DNA of 32,660 bases from Methylocystis sp. (GCF_021731785.1 NZ_JAKFWS010000134.1:1-32660); one strand, 5' to 3'. Counted from the first letter of the stretch, positions 1-8,339 are shown. Numbers and translations are program-made. Notes: generated by a model not told the origin, from the letters alone.

Positions 1-176
1 TCTTGCGCGGGCGCGATCACGGCGATTTGCATGTGCAGATCAGCGTCGAGACGCCGCAAAAGCTCACCAAGCGCCAGAAGGAGCTTCTCGCGGAATTCGA
101 GGAGGAATCCTCGCACGACACCCATCCGGAGGAGACGGGCTTTTTCGCGCGGATGAAGGATTTGTTCGGGGGATAG
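1..176 (+). CDS. dnaJ: Chaperone DnaJ, C-terminal end (5' truncated by window)
   Basis: About 57 residues are visible, reading from base 3 to the TAG at 174-176. The segment [20 protein letters not shown] followed by an acidic stretch and a terminal [11 protein letters not shown] matches the end of DnaJ, the Hsp40 co-chaperone that hands unfolded clients to DnaK in the cytoplasm. The J domain and zinc-finger repeats lie outside the window. The next gene starts 116 bases downstream. The order dnaJ-pmtA-pyrF is familiar from Rhizobiales, which supports the call. Confidence 0.85.
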   Translation, partial: LRGRDHGDLHVQISVETPQKLTKRQKELLAEFEEESSHDTHPEETGFFARMKDLFGG

Positions 177-292
177 AGGCTAACGACGCGCCGCGTTGTG
201 TTCGGCGCGCCGCTCTCCTATCATCCGTCCGACGGCCCTCGACAGCGGGGGCCGTTTGCGCGTTTCCATCGCGCCGATCGGGAGGGAGCGTC

Positions 293-928
293 TTGTCGCA
301 TAGATCGCAGAAAGCCGGCGGGCGCGCGAACCTCGTGGATAACGCGCGCTTCATCCGTCAATGGATCGAAAATCCGCGTCTCATCGGCGCGGTCTCTCCG
401 TCCGGGCGCGCGCTGGCCAAGACGATGGCCGGCTTCGTCGAACTGGAAAAAGACGGACTCATCATTGAACTTGGTCCCGGCACCGGACCGGTGACTCAAG
501 CGCTCATTTCCCGCGGCATCGCGCCGGAGCGCCTTGTGCTCGTCGAATATGAGACCCGATTTTGCCATTTGCTTTCCGAGCGCTTCCCCGGCGTCAATAT
601 CGTCCAGGGCGACGCCTATGGCCTCAAGGCGACGCTCGCCGGCAAAGTTCCGGGAAAAATCGCCACCGTCGTCTCCAGCCTGCCGCTCCTTAACCGGCCG
701 GAGCGCGATCGCGTCGAACTGCTCAACCAGTCGTTCGAGATGATGGGCGACGATGGGCTCTTCATCCAATTCACCTACGGCCTGACCAAATCGCCGATGC
801 CCATGCACGCGCATGGCGTCAAAGGCGCCTATGTCGGCAAGGGATCGCCGCCGATCGTGCTCAATATTCCGCCGGCGCGAGTCTGGCGCTATCGCAAGGC
901 CGGTCACACCGGAAAGCCGAGGGCGTGA
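293..928 (+). CDS. pmtA: Phospholipid N-methyltransferase PmtA (phosphatidylethanolamine to phosphatidylcholine)
   Basis: This 211-residue SAM-dependent methyltransferase has the SAM-binding glycine motif IIELGPGTGPVT (GPGTG at residues 61-65). The N-terminal stretch WIENPRLIGAVSPSGRALAK is typical of rhizobial/Rhodobacter-type PmtA. The family methylates phosphatidylethanolamine three times to give phosphatidylcholine at the inner membrane. The start is TTG at 293, chosen because a strong Shine-Dalgarno sequence (GGAGGGAG, 281-288) sits just upstream and no ATG or GTG is better placed. Its TGA overlaps the GTG start of pyrF by four bases, so the two are likely translationally coupled. A KsgA-like rRNA methylase is a weaker alternative. 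Confidence 0.88.
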   Translation: MSHRSQKAGGRANLVDNARFIRQWIENPRLIGAVSPSGRALAKTMAGFVELEKDGLIIELGPGTGPVTQALISRGIAPERLVLVEYETRFCHLLSERFPGVNIVQGDAYGLKATLAGKVPGKIATVVSSLPLLNRPERDRVELLNQSFEMMGDDGLFIQFTYGLTKSPMPMHAHGVKGAYVGKGSPPIVLNIPPARVWRYRKAGHTGKPRA

Positions 929-1617
929 CGGCGCGCGAGCGCCTAATCGTCGCGCTCGACGTCGAAAGCGTCGCCGACGCCCGCGCTCTTGTTGCGGCGC
1001 TCGGCGAGACGGTTTCCTTCTTCAAAGTCGGCATGGAGCTCGCTTACGCGCCGGGCGGCTTCGATTTCGCGCGCGAATTGAAAGCCGCGCAAAAGCGCGT
1101 CTTTCTCGATCTGAAGCTCCACGACATCGGCGTCACCGTTGAGCGCGCGACCCGTCAGGTCGCCCGGCTCGGCGTCGACTTTCTCACCATCCACGCCTTC
1201 CCTCAGACGATGGCTGCGGCGCGCCAGGGCGCGTCGGAGGGCGCGCTCAAGCTGCTCGCGGTGACGGTGATGACGTCTTACGACGACGACGATCTGAAAG
1301 AAGCGGGCTACGCCTGCGGCGTCGCCGAGCTTGTCGCGCGCCGCGCGCGGCAGGCCAAGGAACAAAGGATCGACGGCCTCATCCTCTCGCCGATGGAGCT
1401 TACGGCCATTCGTCCCATCGTTGGCGCGGACATGCTGCTGGTGACGCCAGGGGTGCGGCCTGCGGGCGCCGACATCGGCGATCAGAAGCGGGTAATGTCG
1501 CCGCGACAGGCGATCGCCGCCTCCGCCGACTATATTGTCGTCGGCCGGCCGATCACCCGCGCAGCCGACCCCGCAGCGGCCGCTGAGGCCATCGCGCGCG
1601 AGATCGCGGGAGCCTGA
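925..1617 (+). CDS. pyrF: Orotidine 5'-phosphate decarboxylase
   Basis: PyrF decarboxylates OMP to UMP, the last step of de novo pyrimidine synthesis. The 230-residue length is normal for the bacterial enzyme. The catalytic Asp-Lys-Asp signature is visible as FLDLKLHDIG (D62, K64, D67), with the N-terminal strand IVALDV and the later VTPGVRP and VVGRPI segments that bind phosphate. The GTG start at 925 overlaps the pmtA stop codon (GTGA), indicating one transcript. The ChaB-like gene starts nine bases after the stop. Confidence 0.96.
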   Translation: MTARERLIVALDVESVADARALVAALGETVSFFKVGMELAYAPGGFDFARELKAAQKRVFLDLKLHDIGVTVERATRQVARLGVDFLTIHAFPQTMAAARQGASEGALKLLAVTVMTSYDDDDLKEAGYACGVAELVARRARQAKEQRIDGLILSPMELTAIRPIVGADMLLVTPGVRPAGADIGDQKRVMSPRQAIAASADYIVVGRPITRAADPAAAAEAIAREIAGA

Positions 1618-1626
1618 GGCCGCGAC

Positions 1627-1833
1627 ATGCCCTACGCCAGCAACGGCGACCTGCCCGAAAATCTCCAGCGCATCCTGCCCGAGCACGCCCAGGACATTTA
1701 TCGCGAGGCGTTCAACCACGCCTTCGCCGCCCATCGCGGCGATTCGCGGCAGGAGGAGGCGGCGCATCGCATCGCCTGGGCCGCGGTCAAGCGCAGCTAC
1801 GTCAAGACCGAGGCGGGCTGGGCGAAGCGATAG
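1627..1833 (+). CDS. ChaB family small protein
   Basis: This 68-residue protein begins MPYASNGDLPENLQRILPEH and continues AQDIYREAFNHAF, then EEAAHRIAWAAVKRSYVK. That is the ChaB (putative cation transport regulator) fold along its whole length, except for a slightly shorter C-terminal tail. The molecular role of ChaB proteins is not well established, and the link to Na+/Ca2+ antiport comes from the E. coli chaA neighbourhood, which is absent here. It follows pyrF by nine bases and is probably the last gene of the pmtA-pyrF transcript. Confidence 0.85.
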   Translation: MPYASNGDLPENLQRILPEHAQDIYREAFNHAFAAHRGDSRQEEAAHRIAWAAVKRSYVKTEAGWAKR

Positions 1834-1921
1834 GGCTGCGTGAAGGCTCGAAGGCGCTCTGGTTTAGCTTGAACGCGAGTGATAGAACGCGGTCTGCGTC
1901 GAATCCTACCCTGATTCGCCC

Positions 1922-3142
1922 ATGCTGGCTGTGTTCATCTCCATTATCGGGCTATTCGCCTGGCTCTATCTGATTGCGCTGCGCGGCGCATTTTGGCGGC
2001 TGACCGAGCATGACCGGAACCTCGGCGGCCATGCCCCGACGCACCACCTGTCCCAGGTCGTAGCGATCGTTCCGGCCCGGAACGAAGCCGACGTCATCGA
2101 AAAGAGCCTTGCGTCGCTGTTCGCTCAACAGTTCCACGGCCAGTTCGACATCATTCTGGTCGACGACGAGAGCGACGACGGCACCGCCGAAGCCGCGCGC
2201 CGCTGCGCCGCCGCGCATGGCGCATCCGGCCGACTGACCATCCTCTCGTCGCGCGGACCTGACGCGGGCTGGACGGGAAAGCTCTCGGCGATGCAGCGCG
2301 GATTCGATTACGCGCGGAGGCTGCCGGTCGAGCCCGACTTCGTGCTGTTCTGCGACGCCGACATCGAATTTGCGCCGCCTGTGCTTGCGCGTCTCGTTTC
2401 CGGGGCGACGGCGCGCGGCGCTGTTCTGACCTCGCTGATGGTCAAGCTGCGCTGCGAAAGCGTCGCGGAGCAGTGGCTCATTCCGGCCTTCATTTTCTTT
2501 TTTCAGAAGCTCTATCCGTTCCGCCACATCAATGATCCGGACCATGCGGCGGCGGGCGCCGCCGGAGGGGTGATGCTGGTGCGCCCCGAGGCGCTTGCGA
2601 CCGCGGGAGGCTTTCGCGCCATTCGCGGCGCGTTGATCGACGATTGCGCGCTCGGCGCGCTGATGAAGGCGCAAGGGCCGATCTGGCTGGGACTGACCGG
2701 AGACGTTCATAGCCTGCGCGCCTACCCGCGCCTTGCCGACATTTCCCGAATGGTCGTGCGCTCGGCATACGCCCAGCTCAGCTATTCGCCCTGGCGTCTC
2801 GCCGGGGCGCTGTTCGGCATGGCGGCCGCCTATCTCGCGCCGCCCTATCTGGCGCTTTTCGGCGAATCGCCAGCCCGGGAGACGGCGCTCGTCTCCTGGC
2901 TCCTGATGGCGCAGGCCTATATGCCGACCTTGCGCTTTTACGGCCTGTCGCGGCTGCGCGCCTTTGCTTTGCCAGGCGTCGCGGCGTGCTATACGTGGTT
3001 CACGGTTGAATCGGCTTGGCGGCACTTCTGCGGACGTGGCGGCGAATGGAAGGGCCGCTATCAGGCGCCTCGCGCGCAAGTGGCGGCGCAGCGATTCGAA
3101 ACGTCCGACGAGATCGAGGCGAGCCGTGAAATCGAGGTTTGA
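1922..3142 (+). CDS. hpnB: Hopene-associated glycosyltransferase HpnB
   Basis: This is a 406-residue family 2 glycosyltransferase of the hopanoid-locus type. An N-terminal membrane anchor (about residues 3-22) precedes the GT-A domain. PARNEADVI (51-59) starts the domain, DDESDDGT (81-88) is the nucleotide-sugar region, WTGK lies at 117-120, and CDADIEF (144-150) carries the DxD-like metal site. Hydrophobic segments in the last third (roughly 290-350) suggest further membrane helices. The sugar and acceptor are not known from sequence; HpnB is associated with hopanoid loci rather than with a proven reaction. It heads the hpnBCDE operon. No clear Shine-Dalgarno precedes the ATG. Confidence 0.9.
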   Translation: MLAVFISIIGLFAWLYLIALRGAFWRLTEHDRNLGGHAPTHHLSQVVAIVPARNEADVIEKSLASLFAQQFHGQFDIILVDDESDDGTAEAARRCAAAHGASGRLTILSSRGPDAGWTGKLSAMQRGFDYARRLPVEPDFVLFCDADIEFAPPVLARLVSGATARGAVLTSLMVKLRCESVAEQWLIPAFIFFFQKLYPFRHINDPDHAAAGAAGGVMLVRPEALATAGGFRAIRGALIDDCALGALMKAQGPIWLGLTGDVHSLRAYPRLADISRMVVRSAYAQLSYSPWRLAGALFGMAAAYLAPPYLALFGESPARETALVSWLLMAQAYMPTLRFYGLSRLRAFALPGVAACYTWFTVESAWRHFCGRGGEWKGRYQAPRAQVAAQRFETSDEIEASREIEV

Positions 3143-3180
3143 GGGCGCGCGAGCGCCGTGGAGCGATAAAACGGCGTCAT

Positions 3181-4068
3181 ATGGACCTTGCGCGGACGAG
3201 TTCGGGAAAGACCCATCGCGACGAAAATTTTCCGGTCGCCTCCTTTCTGATTGCGCCGCGCCATCGCGCGCCGATCCTCGCCTTCTATGATTTCGTTCGC
3301 GCCGCTGACGACATCGCCGATCATCCCACGCTCGCCGCGCAAGAGAAGCTTGATCTGCTGGACGCGCTCGACGCCGCTTTGATGGGAAAAGCGGAAGAGG
3401 ATGCGGAAGTGGCGCGCCGCTTGCGTGAAACATGCCAGGAGCGGGGCCTCGATCCGCAGCATGCGCGCGACCTGATTACCGCCTTCAAGCGCGACGTGAC
3501 GCAGCTGCGCTATCGCGACTGGGACGATCTCGTCGACTACTGCCGCTATTCCGCCATGCCGGTGGGGCGCTTCGTCTGCGATCTCCATGGCGAGGACCGC
3601 GGTCGGGTGTGGCCGGCCAACGACGCGCTCTGCGCCGCGCTGCAAATCATCAATCACCTGCAGGATTGCGGAAAGGACTATCGCAGCCTCGACCGCGTCT
3701 ATCTCACGCAAGACGCGCTCACGGCGCACGGCGCCTCCGTCGACATGCTTGCGCAGGACAGCGCGCCACCGCCGCTGCTGGCGACGATTCGCGACCTGAA
3801 TGAGAAGACTGCGCATCTTCTGGCGCAGTCGCGTCCCTTCGCCGATCTGCTCGACGACACGCGGCTCGCCATGGAGATTGGCGCGATCCAGACCCTCGCC
3901 GAGTACCTCGTGGCGCGGCTCAACGTCGCCGACCCGCTCCGCGACAAGGTCCATGACGGTAAGTTCAGCTTTGCGCTCAAAGGCGCGACGGGCGCCATCG
4001 GCGCGCTGCTTCGGCGAATGTCGCGTCCCCGCCTGGCTTCGCCTGCCGTCCCGAGAACGCGCCAATGA
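3181..4068 (+). CDS. hpnC: Squalene synthase HpnC (hydroxysqualene synthase)
   Basis: HpnC is a trans-isoprenyl diphosphate synthase homologue of 295 residues. In the HpnCDE route HpnD makes presqualene diphosphate from two farnesyl diphosphates and HpnC converts it to hydroxysqualene. The first Asp-rich motif is AADDIADHPT (D43, D44, D47) and the second is HLQDCGKDYRSL (D162, D166). The N-terminal KTHRDENFPVAS is characteristic of HpnC. I chose the ATG at 3181; an in-frame TTG at 3139 would overlap the hpnB stop (TTGA) and add 14 basic residues. Neither has a convincing Shine-Dalgarno, so the start is uncertain. The 3' end overlaps hpnD by four bases. Confidence 0.93.
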   Translation: MDLARTSSGKTHRDENFPVASFLIAPRHRAPILAFYDFVRAADDIADHPTLAAQEKLDLLDALDAALMGKAEEDAEVARRLRETCQERGLDPQHARDLITAFKRDVTQLRYRDWDDLVDYCRYSAMPVGRFVCDLHGEDRGRVWPANDALCAALQIINHLQDCGKDYRSLDRVYLTQDALTAHGASVDMLAQDSAPPPLLATIRDLNEKTAHLLAQSRPFADLLDDTRLAMEIGAIQTLAEYLVARLNVADPLRDKVHDGKFSFALKGATGAIGALLRRMSRPRLASPAVPRTRQ

Positions 4069-4940
4069 CAACGGAGGCGCTTGCCGACTCCGCGATGCTG
4101 CGCACGCGCGCCATCGCGACCAGGAGCTCCTTTTATCTCGCGATGCGCATCCTCGAGCCGCCCCGGCGCGACGCGATGTTCGCCATTTACGCCTTCTGCC
4201 GCGCCGTCGACGACATCGCCGACGATGAGGGCGACCGCGCCGTTCGGCGCGCCGCGCTCGACCAGTGGCGCGCCGACCTTGATGAGCTTTACGCCGGTCG
4301 CATACGCGCACGCGTGAGCTTTCTCGCCGAACCCGTCCGCCGTTTCCGTCTCGACCGCGCCGATTTCGAGTCGGTGATCGAAGGGATGGCGATGGACGTC
4401 GACGAGGATATTTGCGCGCCTGAGTGGGAAAAGCTCGAACTCTATTGCGATCGGGTCGCGAGCGCCGTCGGACGACTGTCGGTGCGCGCGTTCGGGCTCG
4501 TGGACGAGGAGCCGAACGCCGAATGCGAACTACCGACCGGCCCGAAACTGCTCGCCTATCACCTCGGCCGGGCGCTGCAGCTTACCAACATCCTGCGCGA
4601 CCTCGACGAGGACGCCGCCCGCGGACGCCTGTATCTGCCGCGCGAGGCGCTCGAAGGCGCCGGCATGACGACCTTTGCCCCACACGCCGTGCTGTCGCAT
4701 CCCTCACTTGAAGAGATTTGCACGCCGGTCGTCTGCCGCGCGCGGGAACATTACGATCAGGCTGATCTGGTGATGGCGGGCCTGCCGAAGCGCGCCGTGA
4801 AAGCGCCCTATCTGATGGCCGCCGGCTATCGCTCGATCCTCGACAATCTCACCGCTCGCGGCTTTTCGGCGCCGCGCGCGCCAGTGCGGGCGTCGCGCCT
4901 GAAACTCATCAGCGCCTTCTTGCGCCACGCCTTCACGTGA
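4065..4940 (+). CDS. hpnD: Presqualene diphosphate synthase HpnD
   Basis: This 291-residue enzyme condenses two farnesyl diphosphates to presqualene diphosphate, the first committed step toward squalene. The first aspartate-rich motif is CRAVDDIADDEGD (D49-D54). The second, LRDLDEDAARGRLYLP, has D179 and D183 and is close to the phytoene/squalene synthase consensus. The ATG overlaps the hpnC stop (ATGA) and the 3' end overlaps hpnE (GTGA), so hpnC, hpnD and hpnE are translationally coupled. A phytoene synthase is the alternative by homology, but position between hpnC and hpnE decides it. Confidence 0.95.
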   Translation: MTTEALADSAMLRTRAIATRSSFYLAMRILEPPRRDAMFAIYAFCRAVDDIADDEGDRAVRRAALDQWRADLDELYAGRIRARVSFLAEPVRRFRLDRADFESVIEGMAMDVDEDICAPEWEKLELYCDRVASAVGRLSVRAFGLVDEEPNAECELPTGPKLLAYHLGRALQLTNILRDLDEDAARGRLYLPREALEGAGMTTFAPHAVLSHPSLEEICTPVVCRAREHYDQADLVMAGLPKRAVKAPYLMAAGYRSILDNLTARGFSAPRAPVRASRLKLISAFLRHAFT

Positions 4941-6178
4941 GGGAAACGATTCATGTGGTCGGCGCGGGCCTCGCCGGGCTCGCTTGCGCGCTGCGCCTTG
5001 CCGACGGCGGCCGTCGCGTCGCGCTCTACGAGGCCGCGCGCATGGCGGGGGGACGCTGCCGCTCGTATTTCGACGCGACGCTCGGCCTGACAATCGACAA
5101 CGGCAATCATTTGCTGCTCTCCGGCAATGCGGCGGCGCGCGATTACGCCGAACGCATCGGCGCGAGCGACGCGCTCGTCGGCCCTGACGAATGCGTCTTC
5201 GATTTTCTCGACGCCCGCACGGGCGAGCGCTGGAGGCTGCGTCCCAACGCCTCGCGCGTTCCGTGGTGGATATTCGTCGCAAACCGCCGTGTCCCCGGCG
5301 CCGGACCGCTCGCCTATTTCGACGCCGGCAAGCTGCTCTTCGCCAAGAAGGGCGCAACCATCGGCGAAACCATGCGCTGCCGCGGCCCGCTGTGGGAGCG
5401 GCTTTGGCGCCCGGTTCTGCTTTCCGCGCTCAACACCGAACCTGAAGAGGCGTCCGCTCTACTCGCCGGCGCCGTGCTGCGCGAAACACTCGCTGCGGGC
5501 GGCGACGCCTGCCGCCCCATGGTGGCGAAAGGCGGACTCGGCGACGCCTTCATCGAGCCGGCGCTGCGCGCGCTTCGCGCCAAGGGCGTCGAGCTGCGCT
5601 TCGGGGCGCGTCTGCGCGAAATCGCTTTCGACGACTCTCGCGTCGCCGCGCTGCGTTTCGGCGACGCGGAGGCGGCGCTTGGAAAAGGCGACGCGGTCGT
5701 TCTCGCGACGCCGCCGTGGATCGCCCAGGAGCTTGTGCCCGGTCTCGTCGCGCCGGACGATTTTCGCGCGATCGTCAATGCGCATTTCAAGATCGCGCCG
5801 CCGCCGGGTCAGCCGCTGCTTATCGGCATGATCGGAACGCTGACCGAATGGCTGTTCGCCTTCGACGATCGCCTCTCAGTGACGATCAGCGGCGCGGATC
5901 GCCTGATCGACGAACCGCGCGAAGCGCTTGCGGAAAAAATCTGGGCGGAGGTCTCCGCCGCGACCGGCCTGCCGGCGGAATTGCCGCCCTGGCAGATCGT
6001 GAAGGAAAAGCGCGCGACCTTCGCCGCGACGCCGGCGCAGGAAAAGCGCCGGCCCGATGCCAAGACGTCGTGGACCAATCTATGGCTTGCCGGCGACTGG
6101 ACGAATACCGGCCTGCCGGCGACGATCGAGGGCTCGATACGCTCAGGGTACAAGGCGGCGGAGTTGGCGGGCGCCTGA
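4937..6178 (+). CDS. hpnE: Hydroxysqualene dehydroxylase HpnE
   Basis: This 413-residue FAD-dependent amine-oxidase-like protein has the dinucleotide-binding motif VVGAGLAGLACALRLA (GAGLAG at 9-14) followed by YEAARMAGGRCRS. The C-terminal FAD contact region reads LWLAGDWTNTGLPATIEGSI. HpnE removes the hydroxyl group of hydroxysqualene to give squalene, using FAD and a reductant. Start is GTG at 4937, embedded in the hpnD stop codon. It closes the hpnBCDE operon; 138 bases with no evident gene or strong terminator follow before the VOC gene. Confidence 0.94.
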   Translation: MRETIHVVGAGLAGLACALRLADGGRRVALYEAARMAGGRCRSYFDATLGLTIDNGNHLLLSGNAAARDYAERIGASDALVGPDECVFDFLDARTGERWRLRPNASRVPWWIFVANRRVPGAGPLAYFDAGKLLFAKKGATIGETMRCRGPLWERLWRPVLLSALNTEPEEASALLAGAVLRETLAAGGDACRPMVAKGGLGDAFIEPALRALRAKGVELRFGARLREIAFDDSRVAALRFGDAEAALGKGDAVVLATPPWIAQELVPGLVAPDDFRAIVNAHFKIAPPPGQPLLIGMIGTLTEWLFAFDDRLSVTISGADRLIDEPREALAEKIWAEVSAATGLPAELPPWQIVKEKRATFAATPAQEKRRPDAKTSWTNLWLAGDWTNTGLPATIEGSIRSGYKAAELAGA

Positions 6179-6316
6179 GGCGGCCGGCTCCGACTGCCCT
6201 GGCTGGTTCAATAGTCTCTCGGGGACAGGATCTGAGTCTCGAGCTTGCGACCCGTGTGATCATCGGCCCAATCGATCCGAACGAATTCGGTCATTGGCCG
6301 AGCCGGAGAGACCTCC

Positions 6317-6751
6317 ATGGTGAAGAATTTTGACCATCTGACAATCGTCGTGCGCGACGTCGACGCCGCCAAAAAATTCTTCGCGCTGCTGGGCTTTGCC
6401 GAGGCGATGTCGATCGTCATCTCGGGGCCGCCTTTCGACAGCTACATGGGCGTCCCCGGCCTGAAGGCCGAGCACGTCACTTTGGTTCTGGAGAATGTTT
6501 CGCCGCGAACGGAAATCCAGCTCCTCAAATATCTTCACCCGGAGCCCCTGCCCGATCCCGCCATTCGCGACCTGCACAAGATCGGCTTCAATCACGTCTG
6601 CTTCGCGGTCGACGACATCGAAGCCGAGGTCGCGAAAATCACGGCCGCCGGCTTTCGGACGCGAAACGACGTCATGAATTTCCACTCCCGCAAGCTGGTC
6701 TTCATTGAAGGGCCTGAGGGCGTCACTGTCGAACTCGCGCAGTGGGTCTGA
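6317..6751 (+). CDS. VOC (glyoxalase/bleomycin-resistance fold) family protein
   Basis: The 144-residue protein is made of two vicinal-oxygen-chelate modules. The first opens FDHLTIVVRDVDAAKKFFALLGF and ends with a TEIQLL strand; the second opens FNHVCFAVDDIEAEVAKI and ends VTVELAQW. Candidate metal ligands in the usual positions are H7, E67, H93 and E139, so it is probably an active metalloenzyme. Substrate cannot be read from sequence; lactoylglutathione lyase or methylmalonyl-CoA epimerase-like activity is possible. A good Shine-Dalgarno (GGAGAG, 6305-6310) supports the ATG. It lies directly after the hpn operon on the same strand, but no functional link to hopanoids can be shown. Confidence 0.87.
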   Translation: MVKNFDHLTIVVRDVDAAKKFFALLGFAEAMSIVISGPPFDSYMGVPGLKAEHVTLVLENVSPRTEIQLLKYLHPEPLPDPAIRDLHKIGFNHVCFAVDDIEAEVAKITAAGFRTRNDVMNFHSRKLVFIEGPEGVTVELAQWV

Positions 6752-6764
6752 CAGACGGCCAGCG

Positions 6765-6792
6765 AGCGGGCGCAACTTTTAGCCCGCCCGCT
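6765..6792. terminator. Bidirectional hairpin between convergent genes
   Basis: AGCGGGCG (6765-6772) and CGCCCGCT (6785-6792) form a perfect eight-base stem around a 12-base loop. The loop contains CTTTTAG rather than a following T-run. It sits between the stop of the VOC gene and the stop of the convergent repeat protein, so a shared terminator is the simplest reading. Confidence 0.55.
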
Positions 6793-6799
6793 GTCGAAC

Positions 6800-7603
6800 T
6801 TACGCAGCCTTCTTTTGCAGTTGGGCAATATAAGCCGTCGCTTTTTCGACGAGCGCGGCGATCCGCTTCTGCGCGACCGGCAGATATTCCCTCGCATGGA
6901 AAAGGACCGGCTGCAGCTCGCTTAGCGCCTTTTTCGGCAGCGGATGCGTCTTCAGCTTCGTCCACTCGGCCGGAACATCGAGATTCGCGAGCCAGGCGCG
7001 CGCCTTCTCGGTCATCGGATGCGCCTTCAGCTCCTCGAACCTACCCTTGAAATCGACAGTCGCGAGATAGGCCAGCGCCTGCTTCAAACCTTTCTCGGCA
7101 TGCATGCGCGCAACGGGGAGATATTCGACAAATTTCACGGCAAGGCGTTCGATCTCGCGCAGCGCCGTTTTGGTCATGGGATGCGCCTTCAGCTCTTCGA
7201 ACTTGCCCTTGAAATCGACGGTCGCGAGATAGGCCAGCGTCTGTTTCAGACCCGCCTCGGCGTAATTTCGCGCGACAGGGAGATATTCGACGACGCTTAC
7301 GGCGCCGCGCTTCGCCACGCCGAGGGCGGTTTGCGTCAGCGCATTCGCCTTCAGCAGGGCGTAGACTCGCGCGTTCAGCGCGCGCAGCTCGGCTTCGAGC
7401 CGCAAAACTTTATATTCCTGTTGCCTGAGCTCATTGGCCGCGCCGTCATGCAGCGCGCTGACGCGCTCCATCTCGGTCCCGGCGCGCTGCAACTCAGTCT
7501 CGAGATAGGTCACATGAGCCCTGATGGCGTCGACCATCTCAAACGAAAACTTGCCGGCCTCGAGGTCAGCCAATGCGCGTTCGCCATCCGTTTTGGTAGC
7601 CAT
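6800..7603 (-). CDS. Coiled-coil protein with 54-residue tandem repeats, function unknown
   Basis: I do not recognise this 267-residue protein. Residues 1-85 are charged and heptad-like (for example YLETELQRAGTEMERVSAL and YKVLRLEAELRALNARVYAL), suggesting a coiled coil. Residues 104-157 and 158-211 are near-identical repeats, each running VEYLPVAR, YLATVDFKGKFEELKAHPM. A degenerate third part carries KLKTHPLPKKAL (216-227) and REYLPVAQKR (238-247). There is no signal peptide or membrane helix; it looks like an amphipathic, Ala/Leu/Lys-rich cytoplasmic or membrane-surface protein, loosely recalling phasins or apolipoprotein-type helices. The ATG has a good Shine-Dalgarno (GGAGG on the reverse strand). 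It lies between hpnE and shc on the opposite strand. Confidence 0.8.
   Translation of the reverse strand: MATKTDGERALADLEAGKFSFEMVDAIRAHVTYLETELQRAGTEMERVSALHDGAANELRQQEYKVLRLEAELRALNARVYALLKANALTQTALGVAKRGAVSVVEYLPVARNYAEAGLKQTLAYLATVDFKGKFEELKAHPMTKTALREIERLAVKFVEYLPVARMHAEKGLKQALAYLATVDFKGRFEELKAHPMTEKARAWLANLDVPAEWTKLKTHPLPKKALSELQPVLFHAREYLPVAQKRIAALVEKATAYIAQLQKKAA
6971..7294 (-). repeat. Two tandem 162-bp intragenic repeats
   Basis: Copy 1 spans 7133-7294 and copy 2 spans 6971-7132, both in the coding frame of the unknown coiled-coil protein. Aligning 7046-7081 with 7208-7243 gives only two mismatches over 36 bases at an offset of exactly 162. The conservation at nucleotide level points to a fairly recent in-frame duplication or to ongoing homogenisation. 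Confidence 0.85.
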
Positions 7604-7766
7604 GCCTAATCCTCCAACGCCCCTTGAGCGACCATCGGCGGCGGATGGTTAAGACTTCGTTTCGATTGAGCGAAAACCGAGTGTTTTTCCAACGGGCTGC
7701 CGCGCGTCCATCGGCGAACGGAAACTTCACAGCGCCGGCGAACCCGGTGAAGCTTGCGATCTCGGG

Positions 7767-7865
7767 CTACGGCGCATCATTGGCGATGAAGGCGTCGGGA
7801 TCGACATGAACGATCGCGAGACTGAGTGGTTGCTTGCGCTTTTGCAGTTCCGCCATATCGCTCAT
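7767..7865 (-). CDS. Possible 32-residue small protein downstream of the Rieske gene
   Basis: An ATG at 7865 opens a 32-codon frame (MSDMAELQKRKQPLSLAIVH then VDPDAFIANDAP) ending in TAG at 7767-7769. It begins 17 bases after the Rieske gene stop, and an AGGAG (7873-7877) lies seven bases upstream, an excellent ribosome-binding site. The frame remains open for about 40 codons past the TAG, so it could also be the remnant of a longer gene. No homologue is recognised. It would be the second cistron of the Rieske transcript. Confidence 0.4.
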   Translation of the reverse strand: MSDMAELQKRKQPLSLAIVHVDPDAFIANDAP

Positions 7866-7881
7866 ATGAGCTCTCCTGCGC

Positions 7882-8253
7882 TCATTCTTCAGCAAGCAGC
7901 ACGCCGGTGAGGCAAACGTCGCCCTCGTCGATGACGAGCTTGATCGGCGTCAGGCGCTGACCCTGACAGGGGCCGATGAAGCAGTGGCCGGTGTCGATGT
8001 CGAACTGCGCATGATGCGTGCCGCATTCGAGGAAATTGCCCTCCTCGTCCATGAACTGGCCGGGATTGACGTCGAGCCGGCCGCCTTCATGCGGACAGGC
8101 GTTCTCGAAGCCATAAAAGTTGTTGCCCTTACGGGTGATGAGGATCGGATAGGGCGCGGCGTCGCCGCTCTCCTCGGCGCGCATCAGCACGAACCCAGTG
8201 GCTTCGGCGTCCTCGATCTCGTCTGTCCGGCAAATCACATAAAGCTCGTCCAT
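7882..8253 (-). CDS. Rieske [2Fe-2S] ferredoxin-type protein
   Basis: The protein has 123 residues from the ATG at 8253, preceded by an AGGTG Shine-Dalgarno. Cluster ligands are seen as ACPHEGG (C53, H55) and ECGTHHAQFD (C77, H80), the CxH...CxxH pattern of Rieske domains. Additional Cys residues (C91, C96) occur in HCFIGPCQGQRL. There is no signal peptide or membrane helix, so it is a soluble electron carrier or the ferredoxin component of an oxygenase, not a bc1 subunit. It is divergent from the XRE gene. HpnE needs reducing power, so a link to the hopanoid pathway is conceivable but only inferred. A longer in-frame reading to 8763 is rejected. Confidence 0.88.
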   Translation of the reverse strand: MDELYVICRTDEIEDAEATGFVLMRAEESGDAAPYPILITRKGNNFYGFENACPHEGGRLDVNPGQFMDEEGNFLECGTHHAQFDIDTGHCFIGPCQGQRLTPIKLVIDEGDVCLTGVLLAEE

Positions 8254-8339
8254 CGGTTCACCTTTCGGACAAAGTTGCGCGCCACGCCAAGATGGGCGCG
8301 CTTTCCGAAAGGCGTAGCAATCGACGAGCCAGAAGCGAC

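Noticed and set aside
7624-7809. Forward 61-codon ORF between the repeat protein and Rieske genes
   Set aside because: It has no ribosome-binding site, no homology, and overlaps the better-supported small reverse ORF.
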